Shown piece by piece: positions 1-7,251 of a stretch of 15,216 bases of DNA (position 1 is the stretch's first letter; every line of letters starts with the position of its first letter). The DNA is from JAIMBK01 sp040755215 (GTDB taxonomy: Bacteria > Bacillota > Desulfotomaculia > Desulfotomaculales > Nap2-2B): assembly GCA_040755215.1 (NCBI GenBank), contig JBFMBG010000076.1:1-15216 (forward strand), written 5' to 3'. Both the position numbers and the translations under genes were made by a program. Under the pieces are notes generated by a model. It saw only the letters and a list, made by a program, of their open reading frames with translations, was not told the origin of the DNA and did no database searches.

Positions 1-1
1 G

Positions 2-1783
2 GAAAGGTGCAATGACCTGCGTTTAAGAAAGGACTTCGTGGAAAACAGCCTTCAAAATGCAGCGCGCTTAAAAGAACCCTGGTGGCTTGCCGCCGCCGCG
101 GCGCTCTTCGGTCTGGCCGGTTTACTTGCCGCCGGGCCCGGCGCGGCCGGCTTTGTTTTACTTGCCGGCGGAGTCGGGCTGGGAGTTCTCCTGTTCTTCT
201 TCTTGCGGGGCAGGGCGGCGGCAGAGGCGGCTCGCCGGCAGCAGTTGAAGCAGGAAGCGCAAGCGCTCGCCGGCGAGGTGGAGCGCCTCCAGGGCGACTT
301 ACGCCGCCTGGATGGCGAACTGCAGGAAATTAACCGGCGGATTTTGGAAACGGCGGGGCGGCTGGGCCTGGCGGAAGGCTTTACCCGGGAGGATGTGTCC
401 CGCCTCCGGCGCGAACTGGCGAAGGAAGAAAAAGACGGGCTCCTCCGGGAAGAACTGGAAAAACACAAGGAAAAAGCCGGGCGGGAACTGGCCCGTTCCC
501 TGGCTTCTTTGGAAGAGGCGGAAAAGGGCCTGGCGGAAGAGCAGCGAAAGCAGGCCGGCCTCCTTGCCGAATGGGGGGAGTGGTGCCGGACGAAGGGGTT
601 CCCCGAGCTCCCCCCGGTGGATTTAATTTCTTTCCTTGGTCTTGCGGAAAAGGCAAGGGACGGCGTAAAAAAGTTAAACGCCGGCCGTGATGAATATGCC
701 CGGGTGAAAAAGTACCTGGCGGATTACCTGGATAGAGTAAACGCGGTGGCGGCGGCTTTAGGCAGGGAACCGGCGCCGGCACAAGACGCGGGGGATTGCG
801 TGGTGCGGTTGAGGGAAATGTTGGCGGAACAGGAGAAGAGAAAGCTCGCCCGGGAGCAGTGGCAAAAAGAGCTGGAGGAGGCCCTGGCCGGAAAAGAGGC
901 GGCCGGCGCCGGGGTAGAAGAACTGACCCGCTCCATCCGGGAACTTTTGGACGCGGGCGGAGCCAGGGATCCGGAAGAGTTTCGCGCCCGGGCCGCGCAA
1001 TCCGCCCGGCAGAAAGAGCTCAGGCAAGAGATTGCCGCTTTGGAGGAGCAGCTTCTGCTCATTGCCGGCTCGCCGCAGGAACAGGAGGAATTAAAGAGTG
1101 CGCTGGCCGCTTCTTCAGAGGTGCAAATTGAAGAAGAGTTGGAAAAGGTCAGGGCGCGGCTGGCGCTCACGGAGGAAGAGATCAACAGGCTGAAGGACGA
1201 ACTGGCGGAGAAGAAGCTGCGCCTGGAGCAGATGGAAAGCGGGGAAGAGCTGGCTTTGGCCCGGCAGGAGAAGGGCATGCTGGAGGAAAGGCTCCGCGCA
1301 AAAGCCAGGGAGTGGCGCGTCCGCGCCCTTTGCGAAGCTCTCCTGGCCATGGCCAGGGAAAGGCACGAGCGGGAGCGCCAGCCGGGAGTTCTCCGGCAGG
1401 CCTCGCAGTACCTGCAACCCATGACCGACGGGTGTTACACGCGGGTGGTGGCCCCCCTGGGCGCCCCGGACCGGCTGGAAGTGGAGCACCCGGACGGCCG
1501 GCGGGTGGGCGCGGCGTTTTTGAGCCGCGGGGCGGCCCACCAGTTATACTTAGCCTTGCGCCTCTCCCTGGCCGTTCACTACGGTTCGGTAAGCGCCCCT
1601 TTGCCCATCATTCTGGATGACGTCCTGGTGGATTTCGACCCCTACCGCCTGGCGGGGGCGGTTAAAGTGCTGGGGGAAATTGCCTCCGAGCACCAGGTAT
1701 TGCTCTTCACCTGCCACCCCCACATTTTAGAGGCGGTCGCCGGGGCACTGCCGGGATATAAGTGCGTCACCCTCAGAAAATAG
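2..1783 (+). CDS. YhaN-like AAA/ABC-type ATPase, C-terminal part (5' truncated by window edge)
   Basis: The reading frame is open back to the window edge, so the GTG at 38 is probably internal and the true start lies upstream. Numbering from that GTG, two hydrophobic segments lie at about residues 15-32 and 38-56, followed by about 400 residues of charged Glu/Arg/Lys-rich coiled coil. The C-terminus holds an ABC signature-like LSRG (495-498), a Walker B strand ending in two aspartates (PIILDD, about 527-528) and a switch histidine in TCHPH (about 560). A central membrane hairpin inside a Rad50/SbcC-like coiled coil, with no CxxC zinc hook, is typical of the YhaN family, which is usually coded next to a YhaO/SbcD-like nuclease. 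Inferred role: membrane-tethered SMC-like ATPase acting on DNA ends. The N-terminal Walker A half would be off the window. Confidence 0.85.
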   Translation, partial: ERCNDLRLRKDFVENSLQNAARLKEPWWLAAAAALFGLAGLLAAGPGAAGFVLLAGGVGLGVLLFFFLRGRAAAEAARRQQLKQEAQALAGEVERLQGDLRRLDGELQEINRRILETAGRLGLAEGFTREDVSRLRRELAKEEKDGLLREELEKHKEKAGRELARSLASLEEAEKGLAEEQRKQAGLLAEWGEWCRTKGFPELPPVDLISFLGLAEKARDGVKKLNAGRDEYARVKKYLADYLDRVNAVAAALGREPAPAQDAGDCVVRLREMLAEQEKRKLAREQWQKELEEALAGKEAAGAGVEELTRSIRELLDAGGARDPEEFRARAAQSARQKELRQEIAALEEQLLLIAGSPQEQEELKSALAASSEVQIEEELEKVRARLALTEEEINRLKDELAEKKLRLEQMESGEELALARQEKGMLEERLRAKAREWRVRALCEALLAMARERHERERQPGVLRQASQYLQPMTDGCYTRVVAPLGAPDRLEVEHPDGRRVGAAFLSRGAAHQLYLALRLSLAVHYGSVSAPLPIILDDVLVDFDPYRLAGAVKVLGEIASEHQVLLFTCHPHILEAVAGALPGYKCVTLRK

Positions 1784-1784
1784 C

Positions 1785-1873
1785 AGGCACAAAGTTTCTC
1801 AGGCACAAAGGCACAAAGTAAACATTCCCGGTACATTTCTCTTTGTGCCTTAGTGCCTCTGTGCCTTAGTGCC
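1785..1873. repeat. GGCACAAAG direct and inverted repeat between convergent genes
   Basis: AGGCACAAAG units occur at 1785-1794, 1801-1810 and 1809-1818. The opposite-strand form follows as CTTTGTGCCT at 1841-1850, with diverged copies up to 1873. The arms 1801-1818 and 1841-1858 can pair over about 18 bp with one mismatch around a 22-nt loop. A further single unit lies at 3793-3802. The element sits just after the YhaN-like stop and before the end of the oppositely oriented amidohydrolase gene, so it may act as a bidirectional terminator or be a REP-like mobile palindrome. Open frames through it look like translated repeat and are not called as genes. Confidence 0.75.
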
Positions 1874-1894
1874 GAAATTTTCATAATTAAATGG

Positions 1895-1912
1895 TGAGAA
1901 CGAACGTTCTCA
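1895..1912. promoter_or_regulatory. LexA (SOS) box-like palindrome
   Basis: TGAGAACGAACGTTCTCA consists of two perfect 8-bp inverted arms around AA. Its core 1898-1909 has the GAAC-N4-GTTC arrangement of the Gram-positive LexA/DinR box. The internal GAAC also fits the RNRY part of the Bacillus consensus as I recall it. The site lies downstream of both flanking convergent genes, so no obvious target promoter is present. Confidence 0.4.
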
Positions 1913-1971
1913 AAGGAATCCCCCTTGTTGGCAAGGATTTTACTATTGCAAAGTATGTGCTCAATTTTTAC

Positions 1972-3756
1972 TTAATATGTATTATTGACAAAAACGTCCA
2001 CCACCCGGCTCTCCCTGGACAACCAGTACCCCCGGGAAAGGAGCCGTAAAGAGGGGATGGCGGTAAAGGTGATGGTGAGCAAAGTTAACAACGGGTTTTC
2101 GCTCCGGCAGCCTGCTGCCTTTAAAGCGTCCAGCAGGGAGCCGTGCGCGGCGGCGGCTTCCGGCCCGGAAAGGTTGCTCATTTTTCCGAAAACGGGGAGG
2201 GGTATTTCCCTGATGGCCCGGCCCTCGCCGTAAAAAACCAGCCCGCCGTTTAATTCCCTGATCCGGTTGACGGCGCCGGCCATGTCCCGGTCATCCTTGC
2301 CGACGACAATCAGGTTTCCTTCGTCAAAGCTGATGCTGCAGGCCAGGGCCCCGCGGCGCAAGCCGAAGCCCTTCAGAAACCCGAGAGAGCGCTGGCCGCT
2401 CCCCCCGTGCTGCTCGATCACGGAGGCTTTGACCAGATCGTCCTGCCCGGTGATGCTCACGGCGCCGTCCACCACCGGCAGAGTCAAAGCGGTTTCCCGG
2501 TTGACGATGTCCGTTACCACTTCCATAGCCCGCACCGTGACTTCCGGGGAATCCGCCGGAAGGCGGAAAAAGCCGGGTTCTACGGGTGCAAGCTTAATGT
2601 TTTGGTAAGCTTTTTCCGGGTAAGCTCCTGCCCTCGGCTCCGCCAGGAGTTTTCCTTTGCCGGCGACGACCCGGCCCCGGCAAACCACCAGCTGCGCCCT
2701 GATCGTTTTCAAATCGGGTATGACCACCAGGTCCGCGCATTTGCCCGGGGCAATTCCGCCCAGGTCGCCTTCCAGATGGAAGTGCTCGGCCGCGTTCAGG
2801 GTGGCCATCTGGATGGCCCGGACGGGGTCCAGGCCCAGGTCAACGGCCCTTTGGACGATATAGTCCATGTGTCCGTACCTGGCCAGTTCGTGCGGCCAGA
2901 TGCCGTCCGAAACCAGGACGGCCCGCCGGAAATCAAGCGCCGTTTTACTTAAGGGCGGAATTACCGCCGGCAGTTCCCGGCGGATGGAACCTTCCCGGAT
3001 CATGGCGGCGAGCCCCAGCCGCATTCTTTCCAGCACTTCCTCGGCGGTGATCGGTTCGTGGCAGGAGTCCGCGCCGTGCGCCGCCATGGCCGCCAGCTTC
3101 CGGTTGCGGGCGCCCGCCCCGTGGCCTTCCACGGTTTTGCCTCTGGCGATGGCGGCTGAAATCAATTCCACCAGATCTTTACCGATCTCCTCGTTTAAAA
3201 GATTGGCCCAGTAAATCTCTCCTAGACCAACCACCTCCGGCCTGTCCAAAAGGGCGATCATTTCGGAGAGCGTGATCGCTTTTTTGCCCGCTCCCCGGTC
3301 GGACCACAGGAAGGAGATAACCGGCGCGGTGATCAAAATCCTCTGGGGCTGGCCCGCGATCTGTTCTAAAAAAATGAGCACCCCTTCCAGGCCCATGGCG
3401 TTGGAGATTACGGAGCAGTCGGTGATGACGGTGGTGGTTCCGCCCGGGAGCGACAGCCGGATGAACTCGTCCACTTTCAGCAGGGAATCCATGTGGGCGT
3501 GGCCGTCGATGAAACCGGGAATAACCGTCTGGCCGTCCACGTCGATGACTTTTGTTTGGGATCCGGCGGGGAAATCGCCATCCGCGCCCACGTAAGCGAT
3601 TCTCCCTCCGGCGATGACCACCTGCTGATTTTCGAGGATTTCGCCGGTGTAGACGTTTAACAGCTTTGCTCCTTTGATGATCAGGTCGGCGGGTTCTTTC
3701 CCGAGCGCCACGTTTCCCAGGCGCCGGCGCAGTTCCGCTTTGAATTCCAGTCTCAT
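1972..3756 (-). CDS. Adenine deaminase-family amidohydrolase (divergent)
   Basis: The ATG at 3756 is chosen over the in-frame TTG at 3765 because GAGGTG (3773-3768) is 11 nt from the ATG but only 2 nt from the TTG; this gives 594 residues, normal for the family. The protein has an N-terminal composite beta domain, a metal-dependent TIM barrel (GHAHMDS with H86/H88, E180, H212, H233 and a late metal-ligand-type D284), and a C-terminal domain with FLKGFGLRRGALA. Order and length match bacterial adenine deaminase (adenine to hypoxanthine plus ammonia, purine salvage). Against that, the positions of two hallmark family motifs are changed: DCSVISN (113-119) replaces the DPHEI-type motif, and FDEGN (477-481) replaces HDSHN. 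The fold assignment is strong; the substrate is uncertain and may not be adenine. Confidence 0.8.
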   Translation of the reverse strand: MRLEFKAELRRRLGNVALGKEPADLIIKGAKLLNVYTGEILENQQVVIAGGRIAYVGADGDFPAGSQTKVIDVDGQTVIPGFIDGHAHMDSLLKVDEFIRLSLPGGTTTVITDCSVISNAMGLEGVLIFLEQIAGQPQRILITAPVISFLWSDRGAGKKAITLSEMIALLDRPEVVGLGEIYWANLLNEEIGKDLVELISAAIARGKTVEGHGAGARNRKLAAMAAHGADSCHEPITAEEVLERMRLGLAAMIREGSIRRELPAVIPPLSKTALDFRRAVLVSDGIWPHELARYGHMDYIVQRAVDLGLDPVRAIQMATLNAAEHFHLEGDLGGIAPGKCADLVVIPDLKTIRAQLVVCRGRVVAGKGKLLAEPRAGAYPEKAYQNIKLAPVEPGFFRLPADSPEVTVRAMEVVTDIVNRETALTLPVVDGAVSITGQDDLVKASVIEQHGGSGQRSLGFLKGFGLRRGALACSISFDEGNLIVVGKDDRDMAGAVNRIRELNGGLVFYGEGRAIREIPLPVFGKMSNLSGPEAAAAHGSLLDALKAAGCRSENPLLTLLTITFTAIPSLRLLSRGYWLSRESRVVDVFVNNTY

Positions 3757-3804
3757 GGCAAACAAAGCACCTCGTTCTTAAAATTAAATATCAGGCACAA
3801 AGCT

Positions 3805-3855
3805 TTATTCTTGATTCTTTTCGGCTTTGCCGCGCACTTTCTTTCTCCTGGCCAT
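3805..3855 (-). CDS. Possible leaderless 16-aa basic micro-ORF / leader peptide
   Basis: The minus strand reads ATG at 3855-3853 through to TAA at 3807-3805 and encodes MARRKKVRGKAEKNQE, rich in Lys and Arg. The ATG falls exactly where transcription would begin from the -10 TATATT (3867-3862), with no room for a ribosome binding site, so translation would have to be leaderless. It lies 48 nt upstream of the amidohydrolase start on the same strand. A chance ORF of this length is easy to get; the promoter-to-ATG spacing and strong charge bias are the only support. Confidence 0.25.
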   Translation of the reverse strand: MARRKKVRGKAEKNQE

Positions 3856-3861
3856 AGCTAT

Positions 3862-3891
3862 AATATAGGACAAATTTTGACCGCCCGTCAA
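3862..3891 (-). promoter_or_regulatory. Candidate promoter of the amidohydrolase gene
   Basis: On the minus strand, TTGACG (3891-3886) and TATATT (3867-3862) are separated by 18 nt. The -35 element is part of a short palindrome, TTGAC-N5-GTCAA (3877-3891), which could be an operator. The 5' leader to the ATG would be about 100 nt and shows no purine-riboswitch signature that I can recognise. Confidence 0.5.
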
Positions 3892-3934
3892 GGTGTTGAA
3901 AAGCAAGAAGTGGAAAGCGGCAGCAAAGCCTTTC

Positions 3935-3963
3935 TTGACGGGCCGGGCGGGACGGAATAAAAT
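3935..3963 (+). promoter_or_regulatory. Candidate sigma-70-type promoter of larEBC
   Basis: TTGACG (3935-3940) and TAAAAT (3958-3963) are spaced by exactly 17 nt, 27 nt before the larE start codon. The -35 shares the 10-mer CTTGACGGGC with the divergent minus-strand promoter. Confidence 0.65.
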
Positions 3964-3989
3964 GATGGTATTAAAAAAGGGCAGGGGCG

Positions 3990-4835
3990 GTGAAAGCGGT
4001 GCTCGAAAAGATGGCGCGCGTCCGGAACATCACTTTTGCTTTTGACGGTGCGGTGGTGGCTTTTTCGGGGGGCGTGGACAGCACGCTGGTTTTAAAAGTG
4101 GCCGCGGACGCCCTGGGATCACGCGTGATTGCCGCCACTATAAATTCACCCCTTGCTGTACCCGGAGAACTGGACCGGGCGAAGCGACTTGCCGCTTTGC
4201 TGGGCGTGCGGCACGTTACGATAACCGGGAATGCGCTGGCCGATCCCGAATTTCGGCGTAACCCCCCCGAGCGCTGTTATCTTTGTAAGCGTCATGTCTA
4301 CGCGGCCTTGGGTGAGCTGGCCCGGGAAGCGGGATGCGAAGTTGTCCTGGACGGCGCCAACGCCGACGACGCCGGCGATTTTCGCCCGGGCCTGCGGGCC
4401 GCCCGGGAGATGGGCGTGCGCAGCCCTTTGCTGGAAGCCGGCCTGACAAAGGAGGAGGTTCGCCGCCTGGCTCGGGAACTGGGCCTGCCCAACTGGAACC
4501 AGCCGGCCCAGCCCTGCCTGGCCACCCGGATTCCTTACGGAGAATTAATTACCGGGGAAAAACTGCAACAAATCGCCCGTGCCGAAGAGTTTCTTGCCGA
4601 ACGCGGTTTTTCTCCGGCGCGCGTCCGCCACCACGGACCGGTGGCCCGTCTGGAACTGCCGCCTGAGCAAATCGGCCGGCTCAACGATCCGTTTCTCCGG
4701 GAGGAGATTGATCAGGCTTTAAAGCTGCTCGGATTCCTTTACGTGAGCGTGGATTTGGCCGGTTTGCGGAGCGGCAGTTTAAACGATCTTCTGGCGAGGA
4801 GAGGGCAGGAAAGAAATGGACCAACAAAGGCTTAA
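3990..4835 (+). CDS. larE: LarE, ATP-dependent sacrificial sulfur transferase (nickel-pincer cofactor biosynthesis)
   Basis: LarE adenylates pyridinium-3,5-biscarboxylic acid mononucleotide and inserts sulfur to give the thiocarboxylates of the nickel-pincer nucleotide of lactate racemase. The 281-residue protein shows the PP-loop SGGVDST (26-32) and DGANADD (121-127). It has three cysteines in a CYLC pair (C96, C99) plus QPCLATRIPYG (C176). C176 falls at the position of the sacrificial cysteine in Lactobacillus LarE. The additional CxxC is what I recall for LarE proteins that bind an iron-sulfur cluster and recycle sulfur, so this one may be catalytic rather than single-turnover (inference). 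The GTG start at 3990 follows a G-rich stretch (AGGGCAGGGG). Its 3' end overlaps larB by 20 nt, indicating translational coupling. Confidence 0.92.
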   Translation: MKAVLEKMARVRNITFAFDGAVVAFSGGVDSTLVLKVAADALGSRVIAATINSPLAVPGELDRAKRLAALLGVRHVTITGNALADPEFRRNPPERCYLCKRHVYAALGELAREAGCEVVLDGANADDAGDFRPGLRAAREMGVRSPLLEAGLTKEEVRRLARELGLPNWNQPAQPCLATRIPYGELITGEKLQQIARAEEFLAERGFSPARVRHHGPVARLELPPEQIGRLNDPFLREEIDQALKLLGFLYVSVDLAGLRSGSLNDLLARRGQERNGPTKA

Positions 4836-5583
4836 AGATTTGTTAAACAGCCTTGTGCAAAGGGAGATCAGCGTTGACGAAGCCCTTGCGGAAATGAAAA
4901 ATCTTCCCTACCAGGACCTGGGTTTTGCCAAGATAGACCACCACCGGAGCATCCGCTGCGGGTTTCCGGAGGTAATTTTTTGCGCCGGAAAAAAGCCGGA
5001 GCAGGTAGCCGAAATTTTTCAACGGCTGGCCGGCGTCCACCGGACGGTTTTGGGCACCAGGGCAAGCAAGCGGGCCTACCTGGCCGTACGCGAGCTTTGC
5101 CCGGACGTTCAATATTACCCGGCTGCCCGCTGTCTGGTCTCCGGCATGCCGGATAAACCTGCGTTTCCCGGTAAGGTGCTGGTCATCAGCGCCGGGACGG
5201 CGGACCTCCCCGTAGCCGAAGAAGCGGTTGTTTGCGCCCGGGCCATGGGCAATTCCGTGGAGACCCTGTTTGACGTAGGCGTTGCCGGCCTGCACCGCTT
5301 GCTGGATCACCAGGACCTGATCCGCCGGGCGGCCGTGGTTATTGTGGTTGCCGGCATGGAAGGAGCCCTGCCCGGCGTGGTGGGCGGATTAACCGACCGG
5401 CCGGTGATTGCCGTGCCGACGAGTGTCGGTTACGGAGCGAGTTTCGGCGGTCTGGCCGCTCTTTTGGGAATGCTCAACAGCTGTGCCGCCGGGGTAGGTG
5501 TGGTCAACATCGACAACGGTTTCGGGGCCGCTGCCCTGGCCACGGCGATCAACCGGTTGATCCATCCGTTTCAAGGACCCTGA
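4816..5583 (+). CDS. larB: LarB, NaAD carboxylase/hydrolase (nickel-pincer cofactor biosynthesis)
   Basis: LarB carboxylates the pyridinium ring of nicotinic acid adenine dinucleotide and cleaves the product to the mononucleotide used by LarE. The 255-residue protein has the N-terminal LarB-specific region with DHHRSIRCGFPEVIF (41-55). A PurE-like C-terminal domain follows, with GTADLPVAEEA (127-137), GMEGALPGVVGGL (180-192), PTSVGYGASFGG (201-212) and a cysteine at 223 in NSCAAGVG. That cysteine corresponds to the one reported to form a covalent adduct with substrate in Lactobacillus LarB. The ATG at 4816 is preceded by AGGAAAG and lies within the end of larE. Length and motif order are complete. 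Confidence 0.93.
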   Translation: MDQQRLKDLLNSLVQREISVDEALAEMKNLPYQDLGFAKIDHHRSIRCGFPEVIFCAGKKPEQVAEIFQRLAGVHRTVLGTRASKRAYLAVRELCPDVQYYPAARCLVSGMPDKPAFPGKVLVISAGTADLPVAEEAVVCARAMGNSVETLFDVGVAGLHRLLDHQDLIRRAAVVIVVAGMEGALPGVVGGLTDRPVIAVPTSVGYGASFGGLAALLGMLNSCAAGVGVVNIDNGFGAAALATAINRLIHPFQGP

Positions 5584-5752
5584 CCTTCAATACCTGCACC
5601 GAAAACAGGCTTTCGCCCGTCGTTCGTTGGCCGTTGCTGAAGAGCTCCCGCAAATCGAACGGCGAGCCGCCGATTTTCGTTTTCCGATATCGCCGCGAAA
5701 AAAGCGGCATGGCGGCCTGACCCTTTAATTCCTGTTAATGGGAGTGCGTCCT

Positions 5753-6985
5753 ATGAAAATCCTTTACCTGGACTGTTTCGGGGGGATCAGCGGGGACATG
5801 GTTCTGGGCGCCTTAATTGACGCTGGTGTTCCCCTGGCTTCTGTTGCGGAACAATTAAGACGATTAGGGTTAGAAGGGTATTCCTTGAAGGCTTGCCGGG
5901 ATCAAACGCACGGCTTTACCGGAACGAGGTTTCTGGTGGAACTTGCCCGGCAGCACAGCCAGCCCTGCCGGACCTGGGAAGATATTGCGAGGCTCATTGC
6001 CGGCAGCGGGCTTGCTCCAAAGATTAAGCAATATTCCCTGGTCATTTTTGAAAAACTGGCCCGGGCGGAAGGAAAGGTGCACGGAACACCTCCGGAGAAA
6101 GTGCATTTTCACGAAATAGGCGCGGTGGACTCGATCGTCGACATCGTGGGAACGGTCATCGCCCTGCACGAGGCCGGCATTGAAAAGGTTCACTGTTCGC
6201 CCCTTCCCACTGGTTACGGCTGCATCCGCACGGCCCACGGTCCGCTTCCCGTCCCGGCGCCGGCCACCGCGGAACTGCTCAAGGGGATCCCGATCCGCCC
6301 CGTTCAGGTGGAGGGGGAGCTGGTCACGCCTACGGGGGCGGCCATTGCGGCGGCCCTGGCCGAAGATTTTGGCCCGGCGCCGGCCATGCGGATTGAGCAA
6401 ACCGGTTACGGACTGGGGAGCAACGATTACGGGATCCCGAATTTTCTGCGGGTTTTCATCGGCGAAGTACTGGAAGAACTTTCGGAGGAAAAGGACCCGG
6501 ACAAAAATAAAAACCAATCACCCGGCTTTGAACAGGAAATCTCCGTGCTTCAGACCACCATTGACGATTTGAATCCGGAAATTCTGGCTTATGCAGCGGA
6601 AAAGCTGCTGGCCGCGGGCGCCCTGGACGCCTGGATCACGCCCGTCATCATGAAAAAGGGGCGTCCGGGGAGTTTGCTCACCGTGCTTTGTCCTCCGGAA
6701 AAAGAAAACGAATTCCGGCAAATTATTTTTGCGGAAACCACCACCCTGGGTGTACGGGCGCGGCGGGAAAAACGGCATTGCTTGCCCCGGCAGCAGATTA
6801 GCGTGGAAACCGGTTACGGAGAAGTGCGCGTGAAAATTGCCGCCGCAGGCGACGGGCCGGGGCGCCAAATCAGCCCGGAATACGAGGACTGCCGCCGGCT
6901 TGCCCGGGAAAAGGGCGTTCCCTTGAAAAATGTCTACCTGGCTGCCGTTGAGGCTGCTCAAAGAGGTATGAGGAGTGAGCCCTGA
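5753..6985 (+). CDS. larC: LarC, nickel-insertion cyclometallase (nickel-pincer cofactor biosynthesis)
   Basis: LarC uses CTP to insert nickel into the dithiolated precursor and complete the nickel-pincer nucleotide. The 410-residue protein starts with LDCFGGISGDM (6-16) and carries VHFHEIGAVDSIVDIVG (117-133), an acidic linker with DPDKNKN (about 241-262), and the LarC2-type C-terminal domain with TTIDDLNPE and MKKGRPG (300-306). In Lactobacillus plantarum the two halves need a programmed frameshift; here both lie in one uninterrupted frame. The ATG at 5753 is preferred to that at 5738 because GGGAG (5740-5744) sits 8 nt before it. A 169-nt gap separates it from larB, so it may have some independent expression. 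Pathway partner larA is not in the window. Confidence 0.93.
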   Translation: MKILYLDCFGGISGDMVLGALIDAGVPLASVAEQLRRLGLEGYSLKACRDQTHGFTGTRFLVELARQHSQPCRTWEDIARLIAGSGLAPKIKQYSLVIFEKLARAEGKVHGTPPEKVHFHEIGAVDSIVDIVGTVIALHEAGIEKVHCSPLPTGYGCIRTAHGPLPVPAPATAELLKGIPIRPVQVEGELVTPTGAAIAAALAEDFGPAPAMRIEQTGYGLGSNDYGIPNFLRVFIGEVLEELSEEKDPDKNKNQSPGFEQEISVLQTTIDDLNPEILAYAAEKLLAAGALDAWITPVIMKKGRPGSLLTVLCPPEKENEFRQIIFAETTTLGVRARREKRHCLPRQQISVETGYGEVRVKIAAAGDGPGRQISPEYEDCRRLAREKGVPLKNVYLAAVEAAQRGMRSEP

Positions 6986-7040
6986 AGGGGTAGGGACTCC
7001 CGCGGCGGTTCTGTAAATATTTTTTTGGGGCACAAATCTA

Positions 7041-7188
7041 TCGTGACCGACAGATATATGTCACGGCCGCCTTGTAAAATCAAAACCAAACTTTATAAGG
7101 AGATGGTGGGTGTGACAGTTTTAGCCGGTTTCTTGCAAACGCTGGGCAGACCCAGCAGAAGACGGAGGGCACAACTGTAGAGGGGGAG
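7041..7188 (+). repeat. Diverged partial duplicate of the ARPP-1 locus (with internal deletion)
   Basis: 7049-7140 aligns with 11525-11617: 29 of 34 identical over the upstream promoter block, 31 of 38 over the start region. 7140-7186 aligns with 12536-12582, 41 of 47 identical, including the stop codon and the ribosome binding site of the next gene. The intervening 919 nt of the long copy are missing. Similarity upstream of 7049 fades in a T-rich stretch. Confidence 0.85.
7112..7180 (+). pseudogene. Miniature 22-codon relic of the ARPP-1 gene (in-frame internal deletion)
   Basis: The GTG at 7112 follows AAGGAG (7097-7102) by 9 nt, exactly as in the long copy at 11589. The peptide starts TVLAGFLQTL, matching AVLADFLRTL of the long protein, and ends GRPSRRRRAQL, matching SRPGRRRRTQL at its C-terminus. 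The junction is inside one codon at 7139-7141, and the frame is preserved if the long copy is corrected for its single extra G (918 nt, 306 codons, lost). It could be a dead relic or an expressed arginine-rich micropeptide; no functional claim can be made. The ATG at 7103 is in frame but abuts the Shine-Dalgarno sequence. Confidence 0.7.
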
Positions 7189-7216
7189 TGGAAGATTTAT
7201 CGGAAAACTTTGATGA

Positions 7217-7225
7217 TGGTATAAA
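7217..7225 (+). promoter_or_regulatory. Candidate extended -10 promoter of the dehydrogenase gene
   Basis: TGGTATAAA matches an extended -10 (TGnTATAAT, one mismatch) 26 nt before the ATG at 7252. No good -35 is seen upstream, which is tolerated with an extended -10. It lies just after the ARPP-1 relic. Confidence 0.35.
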
Positions 7226-7251
7226 TCAAGTGCTAGAAGGGAGTGCGGCAG

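Noticed and set aside
1642..1884. Minus-strand ORF of 80 codons across the YhaN-like gene end and the GGCACAAAG repeat
   Set aside because: Its N-terminus is just translated repeat and the rest is antisense to a real coding region.
5585..5728. Open frame between larB and larC (starting with LQYLHRKQAF)
   Set aside because: No start codon with a ribosome binding site; 47 stop-free codons are not unusual at this GC content.
6977..7026. Possible terminator after larC (GAGCCCT/AGGGACTC and a later T-run)
   Set aside because: The stem is bulged and about 20 nt separate it from the T-run, so it does not fit an intrinsic terminator.
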